Shown here piece after piece: positions 43,248-54,086 of a DNA stretch of 64,000 bases (positions within the stretch are counted from its first letter, which is position 1; each line of letters starts with the position of its first letter). The notes beneath the pieces were generated by a model. It was not told the DNA's origin. It made no database searches and was given only the letters and a program-made list of their open reading frames with translations. The stretch lies in contig NZ_JBEPOK010000001.1 in the NCBI RefSeq assembly GCF_040546765.1, positions 4,340,001 through 4,404,000 on the forward strand, written 5' to 3'. This stretch comes from Arthrobacter sp. OAP107 (GTDB lineage: Bacteria; Actinomycetota; Actinomycetes; Actinomycetales; Micrococcaceae). The translations under genes were made by a program, and so were the position numbers.

Positions 43248-46200
43248 ATGCAGTCGCAGGAGCCCGCCGGCACCCCCACCGGCACGTCCGCCCGGGACCC
43301 GATGGGCCAGTTCAGCCGGCCCACCAGGGAGTGGTTCCGCGGCGCGTTTTCGGAGCCCACCCCCGCCCAGCAGGGTGCCTGGAACGCGATTTCATCCGGC
43401 TCGCATGCCCTCGTTGTTGCGCCCACCGGCTCAGGCAAGACCCTCGCGGCGTTCCTCTGGGCGCTGGACCGGCTCCTGGCGTCCGGGTCTGCTGCACCGG
43501 CTGCTGTTTTGCCCGGCCTCGAAGAGGCGCCTGCCGGCGCCAAGGCTAAACAGTCCCGGACGCGGAAGCCCAAGCGGAAAACCCGTGTCCTGTACATCTC
43601 CCCGCTCAAGGCGCTTGGCGTCGACGTCGAACGCAACCTCCGGTCGCCCCTCATCGGCATCACCCAGACGGCCAAACGGCTGGGCCTGCCGGCTCCGCTG
43701 ATCACCGTAGGTGTGCGGTCCGGAGATACCCCCGCCTCGGACCGCCGTGCCCTGCTCAGCAACCCGCCGGACATTTTGATCACCACGCCCGAGTCCCTCT
43801 TCCTGATGCTCACGTCCAGGGCGCGGGAAACGCTCAGCGAGGTGGACACCGTCATCGTGGACGAGGTCCATGCCGTGGCCGGCACCAAGCGGGGCGCGCA
43901 TCTCGCCGTCTCGCTGGAACGGCTTGACGCTTTGCTGCCCGCGCCGGCGCAGCGGATCGGGCTCTCGGCCACCGTCGAGCCGCGGGAACTCGTGGCACAG
44001 TTCCTGGCCGGCTCCGCACCGGTGGAGATCGTGGCCCCTCCAGCGCGGAAGAACTGGGACCTCACGGTGTCCGTCCCCGTGGAGGACATGTCCGATCTGC
44101 AGGGCGCCGCCGGAGCCTTCGATTCCGGGCCGGCCTCCGGGCTGCAGCCGCAGGCCTCCATCTGGCCCCATGTGGAGGAAAAGATCGTGGACCTGGTGCT
44201 GGCCAACCAGTCCACCATCGTCTTTGCCAACTCGCGCCGGCTGGCGGAGCGCCTGACGGCACGGCTCAATGAGATCCACGCGGAACGCCAGCTCCTGACA
44301 GTGGGCGGCGGTTGGGAGGACCCGGATCTCCCCCCGCCCGGAGGCGTTCCGGCGTCGACCGCCACACCGGCGCACATGATGGCGCAGGCGGGCAGCACCG
44401 CGGGGGCCGATCCGCTGCTGGCACGGGCCCACCACGGCTCCGTGTCCAAGGACCAGCGCGCCCTGATCGAGGACGACCTGAAGTCCGGCCGGCTGCGCTG
44501 CGTGGTGGCCACGTCCTCGCTGGAACTCGGCATCGACATGGGTGCCGTGGACCTCGTGGTGCAGGTCGAGTCGCCGCCGTCGGTGGCCAGCGGGCTGCAG
44601 CGGGTGGGCCGCGCCGGACACCAGGTGGGCGAGATCTCCCAGGGCTATCTGTTCCCCAAGCACCGGGCCGACCTCGTGCACACCGCCATCACCGTTGAGC
44701 GCATGCTGGAGGGCAAGATCGAGCGGCTGAGCGTGCCGGCCAACCCGCTGGACATCCTGGCCCAGCAGACCGTCGCGGCCACTGCGCTGGGCAGCATCGA
44801 TGTGGAGGAATGGTTCTCCACCGTCCGCCGCTCGGCCCCGTTCGCCTCCCTTCCGCGGTCCGCCTTCGAGGCAACGCTGGACCTCCTGGCCGGGCGCTAC
44901 CCCTCGGATGAATTCGCCGAGCTCCGCCCCCGGATCGTCTGGGACCGCAACGCCGGGACCATCGAGGGCAGGCCGGGTGCCCAGCGGCTGGCGGTCACGT
45001 CCGGCGGCACCATCCCGGACCGCGGACTGTTCGGTGTCTACATCATCGGCACGGAGTCGGAAGGATCGGCCTCACCAGCGGGAGCCTCTGACGGCAAGGG
45101 TCCGGGCACGGCCCCGGCCAAGGGCGGCCGGCGGGTCGGCGAGCTCGACGAGGAGATGGTCTACGAATCGCGCGTCGGCGACATCTTTGCCCTGGGCGCC
45201 ACCAGCTGGAAGATCGAGGACATCACGCACGACCGAGTGCTCGTCTCCCCCGCCTTTGGCCAGCCCGGCAAGCTGCCCTTCTGGAAGGGCGACTCGCTGG
45301 GTCGTCCCGTGGACCTGGGCCGCGCCCTTGGCGCGTTTGTCCGCGAACTGTCAGCGTCCGACGTCGGCCCCGCCACCGAACGCTGCAAGGCCAGCGGCCT
45401 CGACGACTTCGCCGCCAACAACCTCCTGCAGTACCTGTCCGAACAGAAGCTGGCCACAGAGGTGGTCCCCAGCGATACAACCCTGGTGGTGGAACGCTTC
45501 CATGACGAACTCGGCGACTGGCGGGTCATTCTCCACAGCCCGTTCGGCATGCCGGTCCACGCACCCTGGGCCCTTGCCGTGGGCCAGCGGCTGCACCAGC
45601 GGTACGGCCTGGACGGATCGGCCATGGCCGCGGACGACGGCATCGTGCTCCGCGTGCCGATGATGGAGGACGAACCTCCCGGCGCCGAACTGTTCCTCTT
45701 CGACCCCGAGGAGCTGGAGCAGATTGTCACCGCCGAGGTGGGCGGCAGCGCCCTGTTCGCGTCGCGCTTCCGCGAATGTGCGGCGCGTGCCTTGCTGCTC
45801 CCCCGGCAGACGCCCGGCAAGCGGCAGCCGCTGTGGCAGCAGCGGCAGCAGTCCGCGCAGCTGCTGGATGTTGCCCGGAAGTACCCGTCGTTCCCGATCG
45901 TCCTGGAAACCGTCCGCGAATGCCTGCAGGATGTCTACGACCTGCCGGCCCTGAAGGACATCGCCGCCTCGGTGGAACGCCGCGAGCTCCGGATTGTCCA
46001 GACCACCACGCAGCAGCCGTCCCCGTTCGCCAAGTCACTGCTGTTCGGCTACGTGGCGCAGTTCCTCTACGAGGGCGATTCCCCGCTCGCCGAACGCCGG
46101 GCGGCCGCTTTGGCCCTTGACTCGACACTGCTCAATGAGCTTCTGGGCCGTGTGGAGCTGCGCGAACTCCTCGACGCCCGGGTCATCGACGCCACCGAAC

Positions 46201-48324
46201 GCGAGCTGCAGCGCCTTGCCACCGACCGGAAGGTCCGCGGCCTCGAGGGCGTGGCCGATCTGCTCCGGCTGCTCGGCCCCCTGGACCCCGGGGAAGTCGC
46301 GGCCAGGCTCACCCCGCCGGCCGAGGCAACCGACCCCGGCACCCCGCCGGTCGAGGCAACCGAACCCGGCACACCGCCGGTCGAGCCTGCCGAAACCAAG
46401 CCGTCCGAGGCAACAACGGCCGAGGCCGCCACCCACCTCGCCGCCCTGCAGCGGGCGAACCGGGCGATCAAGGTGACCATCGCCGGCGTCGAACGCTTCG
46501 CAGCTGTGGAGGACGCGGCCAGGCTGCGCGACGCCATCGGTGTCCCGCTGCCCATGGGCGTTCCACTTGCCTTCATCGAGCCAGTGGCCGACCCGCTGGG
46601 CGACCTCGTCTCGCGCTATGCCCGGACCCATGGCCCGTTCACCGCCACCGAGGCCGCGGCCAGGCTGGGACTTGGTTCCGCCGTCGTCGGAACCGCCCTG
46701 AAACGGCTGGCGGCCGACGGCCGCGTGGTGGAAGGCGAGTTCCGGCCCCACGCCGAGCCGCCTCCCGGCGAACGGGCGTCCGCTGCCCCGCCCGAGTCAG
46801 ATTCGCGTGCCGGCCTTGACCCCGTCGCGGAAGCAGCGGCCGCGTCGGCCGTCGCCTCAGCGGCAACGGCCCTGGCCGGCAGCGAATGGTGCGACGCCGA
46901 AGTCCTCCGCAAACTCCGCCGCCGCTCGCTTGCTGCGCTGCGGGCCGAGGTGGAGCCCGTGGACATCACGGCCTACGGCAGGTTCCTGCCGTCATGGCAG
47001 CATGTCCGCACGCCCGGCGCGGGACGGGGACAGCCGGCGCTGCGCGGACTCGACGGCATCATCACCGCCGTGGACCAGCTCTCCGGCGTGCCCATCCCCG
47101 CCTCGGCCTGGGAACCGCTGGTGCTCGCCAGCCGGGTGTCCAACTACCAGCCCGCCATGCTGGACGAACTCATGGCCGCCGGCGAGGTCCTCTGGTCGGG
47201 TGCCGGTGCGCTGCCGGGGAACGACGGGTGGATCAGCCTTCACCTGGCGGATTCGGTGGAACTGACGCTGAACCCGGCCCCCGACTTTGAACCCGGCGAC
47301 GCCCACCGGCGGCTGCTGGACCACCTGCAGGCCAACGGCGGCGGCTACTTCTTCCGGCAGCTGACTGACATTGCCGGCGGCATGGATGCCGTGCTGGGCG
47401 ACCAGGATGTGGTGTCTGCCATCTGGGATCTGGCCTGGGCCGGCCGGGTCACCGGGGATACGTTCGCCCCTGTCCGGTCCCTGATCGCCGGCGGGCACAC
47501 CGCCCACCGGCAGGTTGCACGCTCGCCGCGGGCCAGGGCGCCGCGCCTCAGCCGCCTGGGACGGTCGCACGGCACGGGGCTGCTCGGCTCGCCGGGCCTG
47601 TCCGGCGGACGCTACGGATCCGCCGGCGGCCCGGCGCCCACCCCGCCGCTCGCCGCTGGGCGCTGGTCCGCGCTCCCGACGCCCGAGCTCGACCCCACGA
47701 TCCACGCCCGCGCCACCGCGGAGCTGCTCCTGGACAGGTACGGCGTTGTCACCCGCGGATCCGTCATGGCCGAGAACATCCTGGGCGGATTTGGCCTCAT
47801 GTACAAGGTCCTTGCCCGGTTGGAGGAAGCCGGGCGCTGCAGGCGGGGATACTTCATCGAGCATCTCGGTGCCGCGCAGTTTGCCGTGCCCGCAACCGTC
47901 GACCGGCTGCGCTCGTACACCGAGGACGCCCAACTGGCCAAGCCGGAGCCCGTGGCGCTGGCCCTCGCGGCAAACCGACCCGGCCAACCCCTACGGCGCC
48001 GCCCTTCCGTGGCCCCCAGGCAACGTCGAAGCCGGCAGCGGGCACCGCCCGGGACGGAAAGCCGGCGCGCTCGTGGTGCTGGTTGACGGCGCGCTGGTGC
48101 TGTATGTCGAACGTGGCGGCAAGACGCTGCTGGTGTTCACGGAGGACGAGGCCGTCCTCGCTGCCTCTGCCGGAGCCCTCGTGGACGTGGTGAAGCGCGG
48201 GGCCGTGGACAAGCTCGTCATGGAAAAGGTCAACGGCCACGGCATCCTCGACACCCCGGCGGCTTCGGCCCTGACGGCCGCCGGCGCCTACTCCACCCCG
48301 AAGGGGCTGAGGATCCGTGCCTGA
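43248..48324 (+). CDS. lhr: Lhr-type large ATP-dependent helicase (single-base frameshift near 3' end)
   Basis: A superfamily 2 DNA helicase of about 1,691 residues once corrected. It has Walker A APTGSGKT near 58-65, a DEVH box, motif VI QRVGRAGH, and long winged-helix and Lhr C-terminal domains. The ATG at 43248 follows TGGAGG. At 47972-47974 an AAA run holds one base more than expected: before it the frame reads LALAA, and TDPANPYGAALPWP continues only in the next frame, which then encodes the expected end (VLVDGALVLYVERGGKTLLVFTEDE). Uncorrected translation stops at 48086. A Pro/Thr/Glu-rich linker with tandem repeats lies near residues 1020-1065. The end overlaps nei by eight bases. Confidence 0.88.
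46312..46385 (+). repeat. Tandem repeat encoding a Pro/Thr/Glu linker in lhr
   Basis: Two to three near-identical 30-base units (GTCGAGGCAACCGA plus CCCGGCACMCCGCCG) encode EATDPGTPP, EATEPGTPP and a degenerate third copy. It is a variable interdomain linker. Confidence 0.7.
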
Positions 48325-49231
48325 AGGCGATTCCGTCTGGCGTGCCGCCCGCCAGCTGCACACGGCCCTGGCCGGCCAGAAGCTTCTCGCATCCGACTTC
48401 CGCGTGCCCCGCTTCGCCACGCTGAACCTGGCCGGCTGGACCATGGAGGAGGTTGTCCCCCGCGGCAAGCACCTGCTGATGCGGCTGGCCGGACCTGGCC
48501 AGGAGCGGCTGACCATCCACTCGCACCTGAAGATGGAGGGCAGCTGGCAGGTCTACCCGCCGGGCGGCAGGTGGCGGAAGCCGGGATTCACGGCCCGGTG
48601 CGTGCTCCGCACGGCCGCGGCAGACGCCGTCGGATTTTCCCTTGGCCTGCTCGAGGTGATCAAGACCAGCGAGGAGGACAAGGCTGTGGGGTTCCTTGGC
48701 CCCGACCTGCTGGGCCCGGACTGGGACCCGGCCGAGGCCGAGCGCCGGGTGGCGGCGAGGCCGGACGTGCCGGTGGGCGTGGCCCTGCTGGACCAGAGCA
48801 ACCTCGCGGGCATCGGGAACATCTACCGCTGCGAGGTGTGCTTCCTGGCCGGCATCCACCCGGCATCGCCCGCTTCCGCGGTGAAGGACTGGCCCGCTAT
48901 GTTCACCGACGCCAAGCAGCTGCTTGAGGCCAATCTCGGGCCGGGCCGCCGGACCACCGTGCTCAATGCCCGTGGAACTCCGGTGGGCCGGGCGGCCGGG
49001 CGCCCCGGCTACTGGGTGTACCGGCGCGAGCACCAGCCGTGCCTTCGCTGCCGGACCCCCATCCGTCACGCCGTGCTGGGCAAGAGTGTGCCGGGCAAAA
49101 GTGTGCCGGGCAAGAGTGGTGCCGGAATAACTGCGGCGGGCCCCGGCAGTGCGTCCGCGGCGGTCACGGAAGAACGCGACATTTACTTCTGCCCGACGTG
49201 CCAGCCCCTGCTGAACGGCTCCGAAACCTGA
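48317..49231 (+). CDS. nei: Fpg/Nei family DNA glycosylase
   Basis: A 304-residue base-excision glycosylase/AP lyase. It begins MPEGDSV (catalytic Pro2, Glu3), with the conserved Lys in PRGKHLL and the H2TH region (LLDQSNLAGIGNIYRCEVCF). The C-terminal zinc finger has CLRC near 242-245 and CPTC near 292-295. Between them is an unusually long loop of about 46 residues containing three copies of a GKSVP-like unit. The GTG start overlaps the 3' end of lhr by eight bases, so the two repair genes are probably coupled. Confidence 0.93.
   Translation: MPEGDSVWRAARQLHTALAGQKLLASDFRVPRFATLNLAGWTMEEVVPRGKHLLMRLAGPGQERLTIHSHLKMEGSWQVYPPGGRWRKPGFTARCVLRTAAADAVGFSLGLLEVIKTSEEDKAVGFLGPDLLGPDWDPAEAERRVAARPDVPVGVALLDQSNLAGIGNIYRCEVCFLAGIHPASPASAVKDWPAMFTDAKQLLEANLGPGRRTTVLNARGTPVGRAAGRPGYWVYRREHQPCLRCRTPIRHAVLGKSVPGKSVPGKSGAGITAAGPGSASAAVTEERDIYFCPTCQPLLNGSET
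49080..49118 (+). repeat. Short tandem repeat inside the nei zinc finger
   Basis: Three near-perfect 15-base copies of GGGCAAGAGTGTGCC encode GKSVP, GKSVP and GKSGA in the loop between the zinc-binding cysteine pairs. Confidence 0.8.
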
Positions 49232-49259
49232 CAGGAAAAACGGACACAGAGAAGCGGTG

Positions 49260-49928
49260 TCAGGACCCGGCCGCCGGCGCCGCGGACTGGCCTTCGCGGT
49301 CCTCGCGGTCCACGGACTGGGACTCGGCAGCCTGGCGGGCGCCTCCGCCTGCGGCCGGAACCAGGAAGTACGGCAGCAGGAGCTGGACCAGCGGTCCGAT
49401 CGCCAGGGCGTAAAGAACCGTGCCTACGCCGACCGAGCCGCCCAGCAGCCAGCCCGCGGAAAGCACCACCACCTCGATCAGCGTGCGGGACAGGCGCACG
49501 GACCAGCCGGTGCGCCGGGCCAGGCCCGTCATGAGCCCGTCACGGGCGCCGGGGCCGAAGCGGGCACCGATGTAGCACGCAGACGCGATCCCGTTGAGCA
49601 GCACCGCACCGCCCAGCAGCGCGATCTGGCCCCCGAGATGGGAGAACGCGGGGATCAGGGCGAGCCCGACGTCGGCAAAGACGCCCACCAGGATCGCATT
49701 GCAGAGTGTGCCCAAGCCCGGCCGCTGCCGCAGCGGAATCCACAGCAGGAGCACCAGGAAGCTGACGATGATGACCACCACGCCGATGCTCAGGCCTGTC
49801 TTGCCGGCAACACCCTGATGGAACACGTCCCAAGGGTCCAGTCCGAGCCCGGCCCGGATGAACAGGGCCAGCGAAATGCCGTACATGCCGAGGCCGGTGA
49901 AGAGCTGTACAAGTCTGCGAGTCATCAT
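49260..49928 (-). CDS. yczE: YczE/YyaS/YitT family membrane protein
   Basis: A 222-residue membrane protein with five to six spans (LVQLFTGLGMYGISLALFIR, IGVVVIIVSFLVLLLWIPLR, TLIEVVVLSAGWLLGG and others), typical of YczE proteins. The last 35 residues are hydrophilic. Gene neighbourhood is diagnostic: a MocR regulator is divergently transcribed 60 bases away, the standard partner. Substrate unknown. Confidence 0.88.
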   Translation of the reverse strand: MMTRRLVQLFTGLGMYGISLALFIRAGLGLDPWDVFHQGVAGKTGLSIGVVVIIVSFLVLLLWIPLRQRPGLGTLCNAILVGVFADVGLALIPAFSHLGGQIALLGGAVLLNGIASACYIGARFGPGARDGLMTGLARRTGWSVRLSRTLIEVVVLSAGWLLGGSVGVGTVLYALAIGPLVQLLLPYFLVPAAGGGARQAAESQSVDREDREGQSAAPAAGS

Positions 49929-49946
49929 TGAACCATCCTGAAGCAG

Positions 49947-49986
49947 AACTGGCCTTGTTTTCCATGGCCAGTTTGAAATACTGGCC
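49947..49986. promoter_or_regulatory. Operator cluster between yczE and mocR
   Basis: Three ACTGGCC-type boxes: AACTGGCC (49947-49954), its inverse GGCCAGTT (49966-49973), and ACTGGCC (49980-49986), the last only two bases before the mocR ATG. Paired direct and inverted boxes fit dimeric MocR binding to both promoters. Confidence 0.65.
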
Positions 49987-49988
49987 TC

Positions 49989-51470
49989 ATGTCCGGATCA
50001 CTCTCCCCCACTGCCCTCGCCCGCCTCCTGGGCCAGTGGCACCATGGCAACGCTCCCGCCTACCGGGAGCTGGCCGACGTCGTACGCCTTTTGGTTCTGG
50101 ACGGGCGCATCCCGCTGGGGACTGCGCTGCCCAGCGAACGGACGCTGTCCGCAACCCTCGCTGTCAGCCGCACCACGGTGACGGCGGCGTATTCCAGCCT
50201 GCGCGAGCAGGGGTTCCTGAGCAGCGGTCAGGGCACGCGAGGCCGCACGTGCCTGCCGCGGACGGCGTACGGCGCAGGTAAACAGCGGGATTCCCGGGCT
50301 GGATTGTCGGGGGCGCCTGGCCTGGCGGTTCCCGACGGCGTCATAGACCTCGCGTACGCGTCGCTCCCTGCCAGCGGTGAAGCGGTCCACCAGGCCTTCG
50401 CCGCCGCCCTCACCGAACTGCCCGCCCTGCTGCCCGGCTTCGGCTACGACGCCTTGGGCGTGCCGGCCCTTCGTGAAGCGATTGCCGGCCACTATACCGA
50501 CACCGGCGTACCCACCACGGCCGGGCAGATCCTGGTGACGTCCGGCGCCCAGCACGCCCTCAACATCGTGCTGCGGGCGCTGGCGGGCAAGCAGGACAAG
50601 GTCCTCGCGGAACAGCCGACCTACCCGAACGCACTCGACGCCATCCGCGCCACTGGATGCCGCATCGTTCCGGTCCCCCTTCCGCCCGCATCCGAGCGCG
50701 GCTGGGACATGGACGCAGTCGAGTCGGTGCTGAGGCAGCAACGGCCCCGCATGTTCTACACAGTCCCGGATTTCCACAACCCCACCGGCCGGCTCATGCC
50801 CGACGCGCAGCGCCGCCGGCTGGCCCGCGCAGCCGCGGCGTCGGGCACAGTCATGGTGGTGGACGAGACGCTCCGTGAGCTGAACCTCGACGGCGGCACA
50901 ACGGCTCCGCTGGCATCCTTCAGTCCGGCCGTGGTGTCCATCGGATCGCTGAGCAAGTCCCACTGGGCAGGCATGCGCACGGGCTGGATCCGCGCGTCGG
51001 AGAGCCTGATTCAGCGGTTCGCGGCCGTCCGGACCACGATGGACCTTGGCGGCCCGGTGGTGGAGCAGCTCGCGGCGGCGCATTTGGTGCGAAACCTGGC
51101 CGATCCCCTGCCCGCCCGCCTGTCCGCGCTCCGGGAGAACCGTTCCGCGCTGCTGGAACTGCTCAAGGCGCACCTGCCGCGGTGGGAGGCGGAACGGCCC
51201 GACGGCGGCCTGGCCGTCTGGTGCCGCCTGCCATCACCCAGCAGCACGGCCCTCACCGTTATCGCCCCGGAATTCGGCATCCGCCTCGCCGCCGGACCGC
51301 GCTTCGGCGTGGGCGGGGTGTTCGAGAACTTCCTCCGCATTCCGTTCACGCTTCCCCCGGACCACCTGGAAACCGCAGTTCTCGCACTGCGGGCCGCCCA
51401 GGACAGGCTGGACGCCGCCCCGCAGCTGCGGCGGACCCTCAGCGACTCCCCCGCCGCCGCCATCGCCTGA
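49989..51470 (+). CDS. MocR family transcriptional regulator (GntR DNA-binding plus aminotransferase fold)
   Basis: A 493-residue regulator. The GntR winged helix covers about 15-85 (YRELADVVRLLVLDGRIPLG, SERTLSATLAVSRTTVTAAY). The fold-type I aminotransferase-like domain fills the rest, with the PLP-binding Lys near 323 (SIGSLSKSHWAGMRTGW) and FHNPTGRLMP. It would bind PLP or a PLP adduct and control the divergent yczE and itself. The ATG has no room for a Shine-Dalgarno because an operator box precedes it by two bases, so a leaderless mRNA is likely. Confidence 0.92.
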   Translation: MSGSLSPTALARLLGQWHHGNAPAYRELADVVRLLVLDGRIPLGTALPSERTLSATLAVSRTTVTAAYSSLREQGFLSSGQGTRGRTCLPRTAYGAGKQRDSRAGLSGAPGLAVPDGVIDLAYASLPASGEAVHQAFAAALTELPALLPGFGYDALGVPALREAIAGHYTDTGVPTTAGQILVTSGAQHALNIVLRALAGKQDKVLAEQPTYPNALDAIRATGCRIVPVPLPPASERGWDMDAVESVLRQQRPRMFYTVPDFHNPTGRLMPDAQRRRLARAAAASGTVMVVDETLRELNLDGGTTAPLASFSPAVVSIGSLSKSHWAGMRTGWIRASESLIQRFAAVRTTMDLGGPVVEQLAAAHLVRNLADPLPARLSALRENRSALLELLKAHLPRWEAERPDGGLAVWCRLPSPSSTALTVIAPEFGIRLAAGPRFGVGGVFENFLRIPFTLPPDHLETAVLALRAAQDRLDAAPQLRRTLSDSPAAAIA

Positions 51471-51485
51471 TTGCCGGCGACGGAG

Positions 51486-51620
51486 GACGCGGCAGTGCCT
51501 GGCGACCACACATTCCCTGGCGACGCGCACATTACCTGGTGACGCGGGAATCCCCGTGTCCCACGGCAATATGCGCGTCATCCAGCAGATTGCGCGTCGG
51601 ACAGCACATGCGGCGTCCCG
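51486..51620. repeat. Intergenic direct and inverted repeat cluster
   Basis: Copies of CCTGGCGACGCG-like sequence (near 51512 and 51533, with a partial copy at 51496) face inverted copies GCGCGTCATCCAG (near 51574) and GCGCGTCGGACAG (near 51593). Units are about 20 bases with a shared CACATT spacer. It fills the gap between two convergent genes. Confidence 0.55.
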
Positions 51621-51629
51621 ACCCAGGGA

Positions 51630-52314
51630 CTACGCGTAGACCTTCCCGAGGAACGCACCCCAGGCCTGGGCCGTGGCCTGGGAACCGCCGCTGCCGGTGA
51701 AGTCGTGGACGGTCATGCCCACGGGCGCGCCGAACGCATTGCGGCCGAAGAAGCGGTAGAGGCTGTCCCCGGTCCGAAGGCCCAGGAAGTTCGCGTTGGA
51801 AAAGTCCACCTCCCCCGTAAGCCGCCCAACGCCGTCGACCTCCACCTCAAAACTGTCGCCCTGCGACGCACCGTCCACGCCGAGCGCCTTCTTGAGCTGC
51901 GCAAAGCCGCCAGGCGACTGGGACGCGGCCGGCGCCTGGATATCCGTGAAAATTACAGGCTGGCCGTCGAAGTACTTCAGATACTGTCCCAGCGTGTGGA
52001 GGTAGAACTCCGTGTGCTTGCTGGCGCCGTCGTACTGCTGGTCCCAGTCGTCTGCGAAGATGCCGCTGTGGACATAGTGGAGCCTGGCCCGGCCGCCGTC
52101 GACCGGCTCCAGTACGTGCTCGAGCTGGTTGAACCAGCCACCCGGACCGTCCATCCGCGACACCAGGTGGCGCGGATACTCCTCCACGGTTTTGACGTCC
52201 GGCCACTGGTCGGTCGGGAACATCCAGCCGGGCGTGCCCTTGGTGACGGCTTCCCAGACCCGTTCCGGGGTGCCGGGCAGCTCGGTGTCAAAAACAATCT
52301 CGAATTTCCGGTCG

Positions 52315-52322
<8 letters not shown>
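51630..52322 (-). CDS. SRPBCC (AHSA1-like) domain protein
   Basis: A 230-residue protein. The first 140 residues have the AHSA1/START pattern: FEIVFDTELPGTPERVWEAV, GWMFPTDQWPDV, then LEHVLEPVDGGRARLHYVHS. A second, smaller beta-rich half follows (FEVEVDGVGRLTGEVDFS). No signal peptide. The start overlaps the end of the ArsR-like gene by eight bases, so both are one operon, the common pairing of an ArsR repressor with an SRPBCC protein. Confidence 0.85.
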
Positions 52323-52944
<622 letters not shown>

Positions 52945-52950
52945 GCTTCA

Positions 52951-52980
52951 AGTATCTTCACCGACAATTTTATTTGTCAA
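52951..52980 (-). promoter_or_regulatory. Promoter of the ArsR-like gene, leaderless
   Basis: On the minus strand: -35 TTGACA (52975-52980), 18 bases, -10 GATACT (52951-52956), then only six bases to the ATG at 52944. The inverted repeat GACAA/TTGTC (52963-52978) overlaps the -35, a likely operator. Confidence 0.65.
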
Positions 52981-53001
52981 GAACTTTTTTCTCGTCCGTT
53001 G

Positions 53002-53069
53002 CCGTTTCGACGGTTCCCTGCCCGATCGACGGCGCGGATCGTCGTCTGCGCGGGGAACCGTCGAAACGG
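53002..53069. repeat. 17-bp inverted repeat in the ArsR/RluA gap
   Basis: The arm at 53002-53018 (starts CCGTTTCGACGG) pairs perfectly with 53053-53069, separated by 34 bases containing further CGATC/GATCG palindromic pieces. It lies between divergent genes, so it is not a terminator. It could form a cruciform or belong to a dispersed repeat family. Confidence 0.65.
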
Positions 53070-53129
53070 GCGGACCGGGCCGAGGGGCGGGGCAGCAAGC
53101 AGGAACCGGGCGCAAAGTAGAATGGACCG

Positions 53130-54086
53130 GTGATGCAATCCCCTCTTCCCGTGCGCGACGGCGTGAACGCCACCCGTCTGCGCCTGCCGGACGAGGGACC
53201 GTGGGACACCGCAATGGACTACATGATGCACCGCTGGGGCCACATCGACCCCCAGGGCATCGAGGACAGGTTCGACGCCGGCGAGATCGTGGGCGAGGGC
53301 GGCATCCCCCTGCACCGCGGCACCAGGCTCGAGGACCACACCTTCATCTGGTACTACCGCACGCTCCCGCCGGAAACCCGGCTGCCCGTCGAGCTGAACA
53401 TTCTGCACCAGGACGAGCACATCCTGGTGGTGGACAAGCCGCATTTCCTGCCCACCACTCCCGGCGGAACGTACATCCAGGAATCGGCACTGGTCCGGCT
53501 CCGGAACCAGCTGGACCTCCCGGACCTGATCCCGATGCACCGCCTTGACCGCATGACCGCTGGCATCCTCCTGCTCTCGACCAACCCGGAGACCCGCGGC
53601 AAGTACCAGGTGCTGTTCGAGAAGCGCCAGGTGCAGAAGGAATACGAGTGCGTGTCCGCCGCCGAACCGGCTGCCGGGCATCCCGCCGTCGACTTCCCGG
53701 TGGTGGTCCGCAACCGGATGACCAAGTCCCGCAGCTATCTTCTGGCGGAAGTCATCGACGGCGAGCCGAATGCGGAGACGCGCATCAACCTGCTGCGGAC
53801 GTTCGACGGCGCTGGGACAGGTGACCGTACGGCGGCCGGGGCTGGGGGACTTGGCCTCTACCGGCTCGAACCGCACTCCGGGAAAACCCACCAGCTCCGC
53901 GTGCACATGGCCTCGCTGGGCCTGGGCATCCTGCACGATTCGTTCTACCCGGAGCTGCTGGACAAGGCTCCTGACGACTACACCAAACCGCTCCAGCTGC
54001 TGGCCCGCGGCATCCGGTTCGTGGACCCCGTCACGAAGGAGCCCGTCGAGTACCGCAGCCGCCTCCAGCTAAGCGAAGTCCGCTAG
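53130..54086 (+). CDS. RluA family RNA pseudouridine synthase
   Basis: A 318-residue cytoplasmic enzyme converting uridine to pseudouridine in rRNA or tRNA. The catalytic motif MHRLDRMTAG holds Asp near 140; ILHQDEHILVVDKP and HSGKTHQLRVHMASLG are RluA signatures. No S4 domain is obvious; the first 80 residues differ from typical RluD. GTG at 53130 or ATG at 53133 can serve as start. It ends four bases into the convergent macrodomain gene. Confidence 0.9.
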   Translation: MMQSPLPVRDGVNATRLRLPDEGPWDTAMDYMMHRWGHIDPQGIEDRFDAGEIVGEGGIPLHRGTRLEDHTFIWYYRTLPPETRLPVELNILHQDEHILVVDKPHFLPTTPGGTYIQESALVRLRNQLDLPDLIPMHRLDRMTAGILLLSTNPETRGKYQVLFEKRQVQKEYECVSAAEPAAGHPAVDFPVVVRNRMTKSRSYLLAEVIDGEPNAETRINLLRTFDGAGTGDRTAAGAGGLGLYRLEPHSGKTHQLRVHMASLGLGILHDSFYPELLDKAPDDYTKPLQLLARGIRFVDPVTKEPVEYRSRLQLSEVR

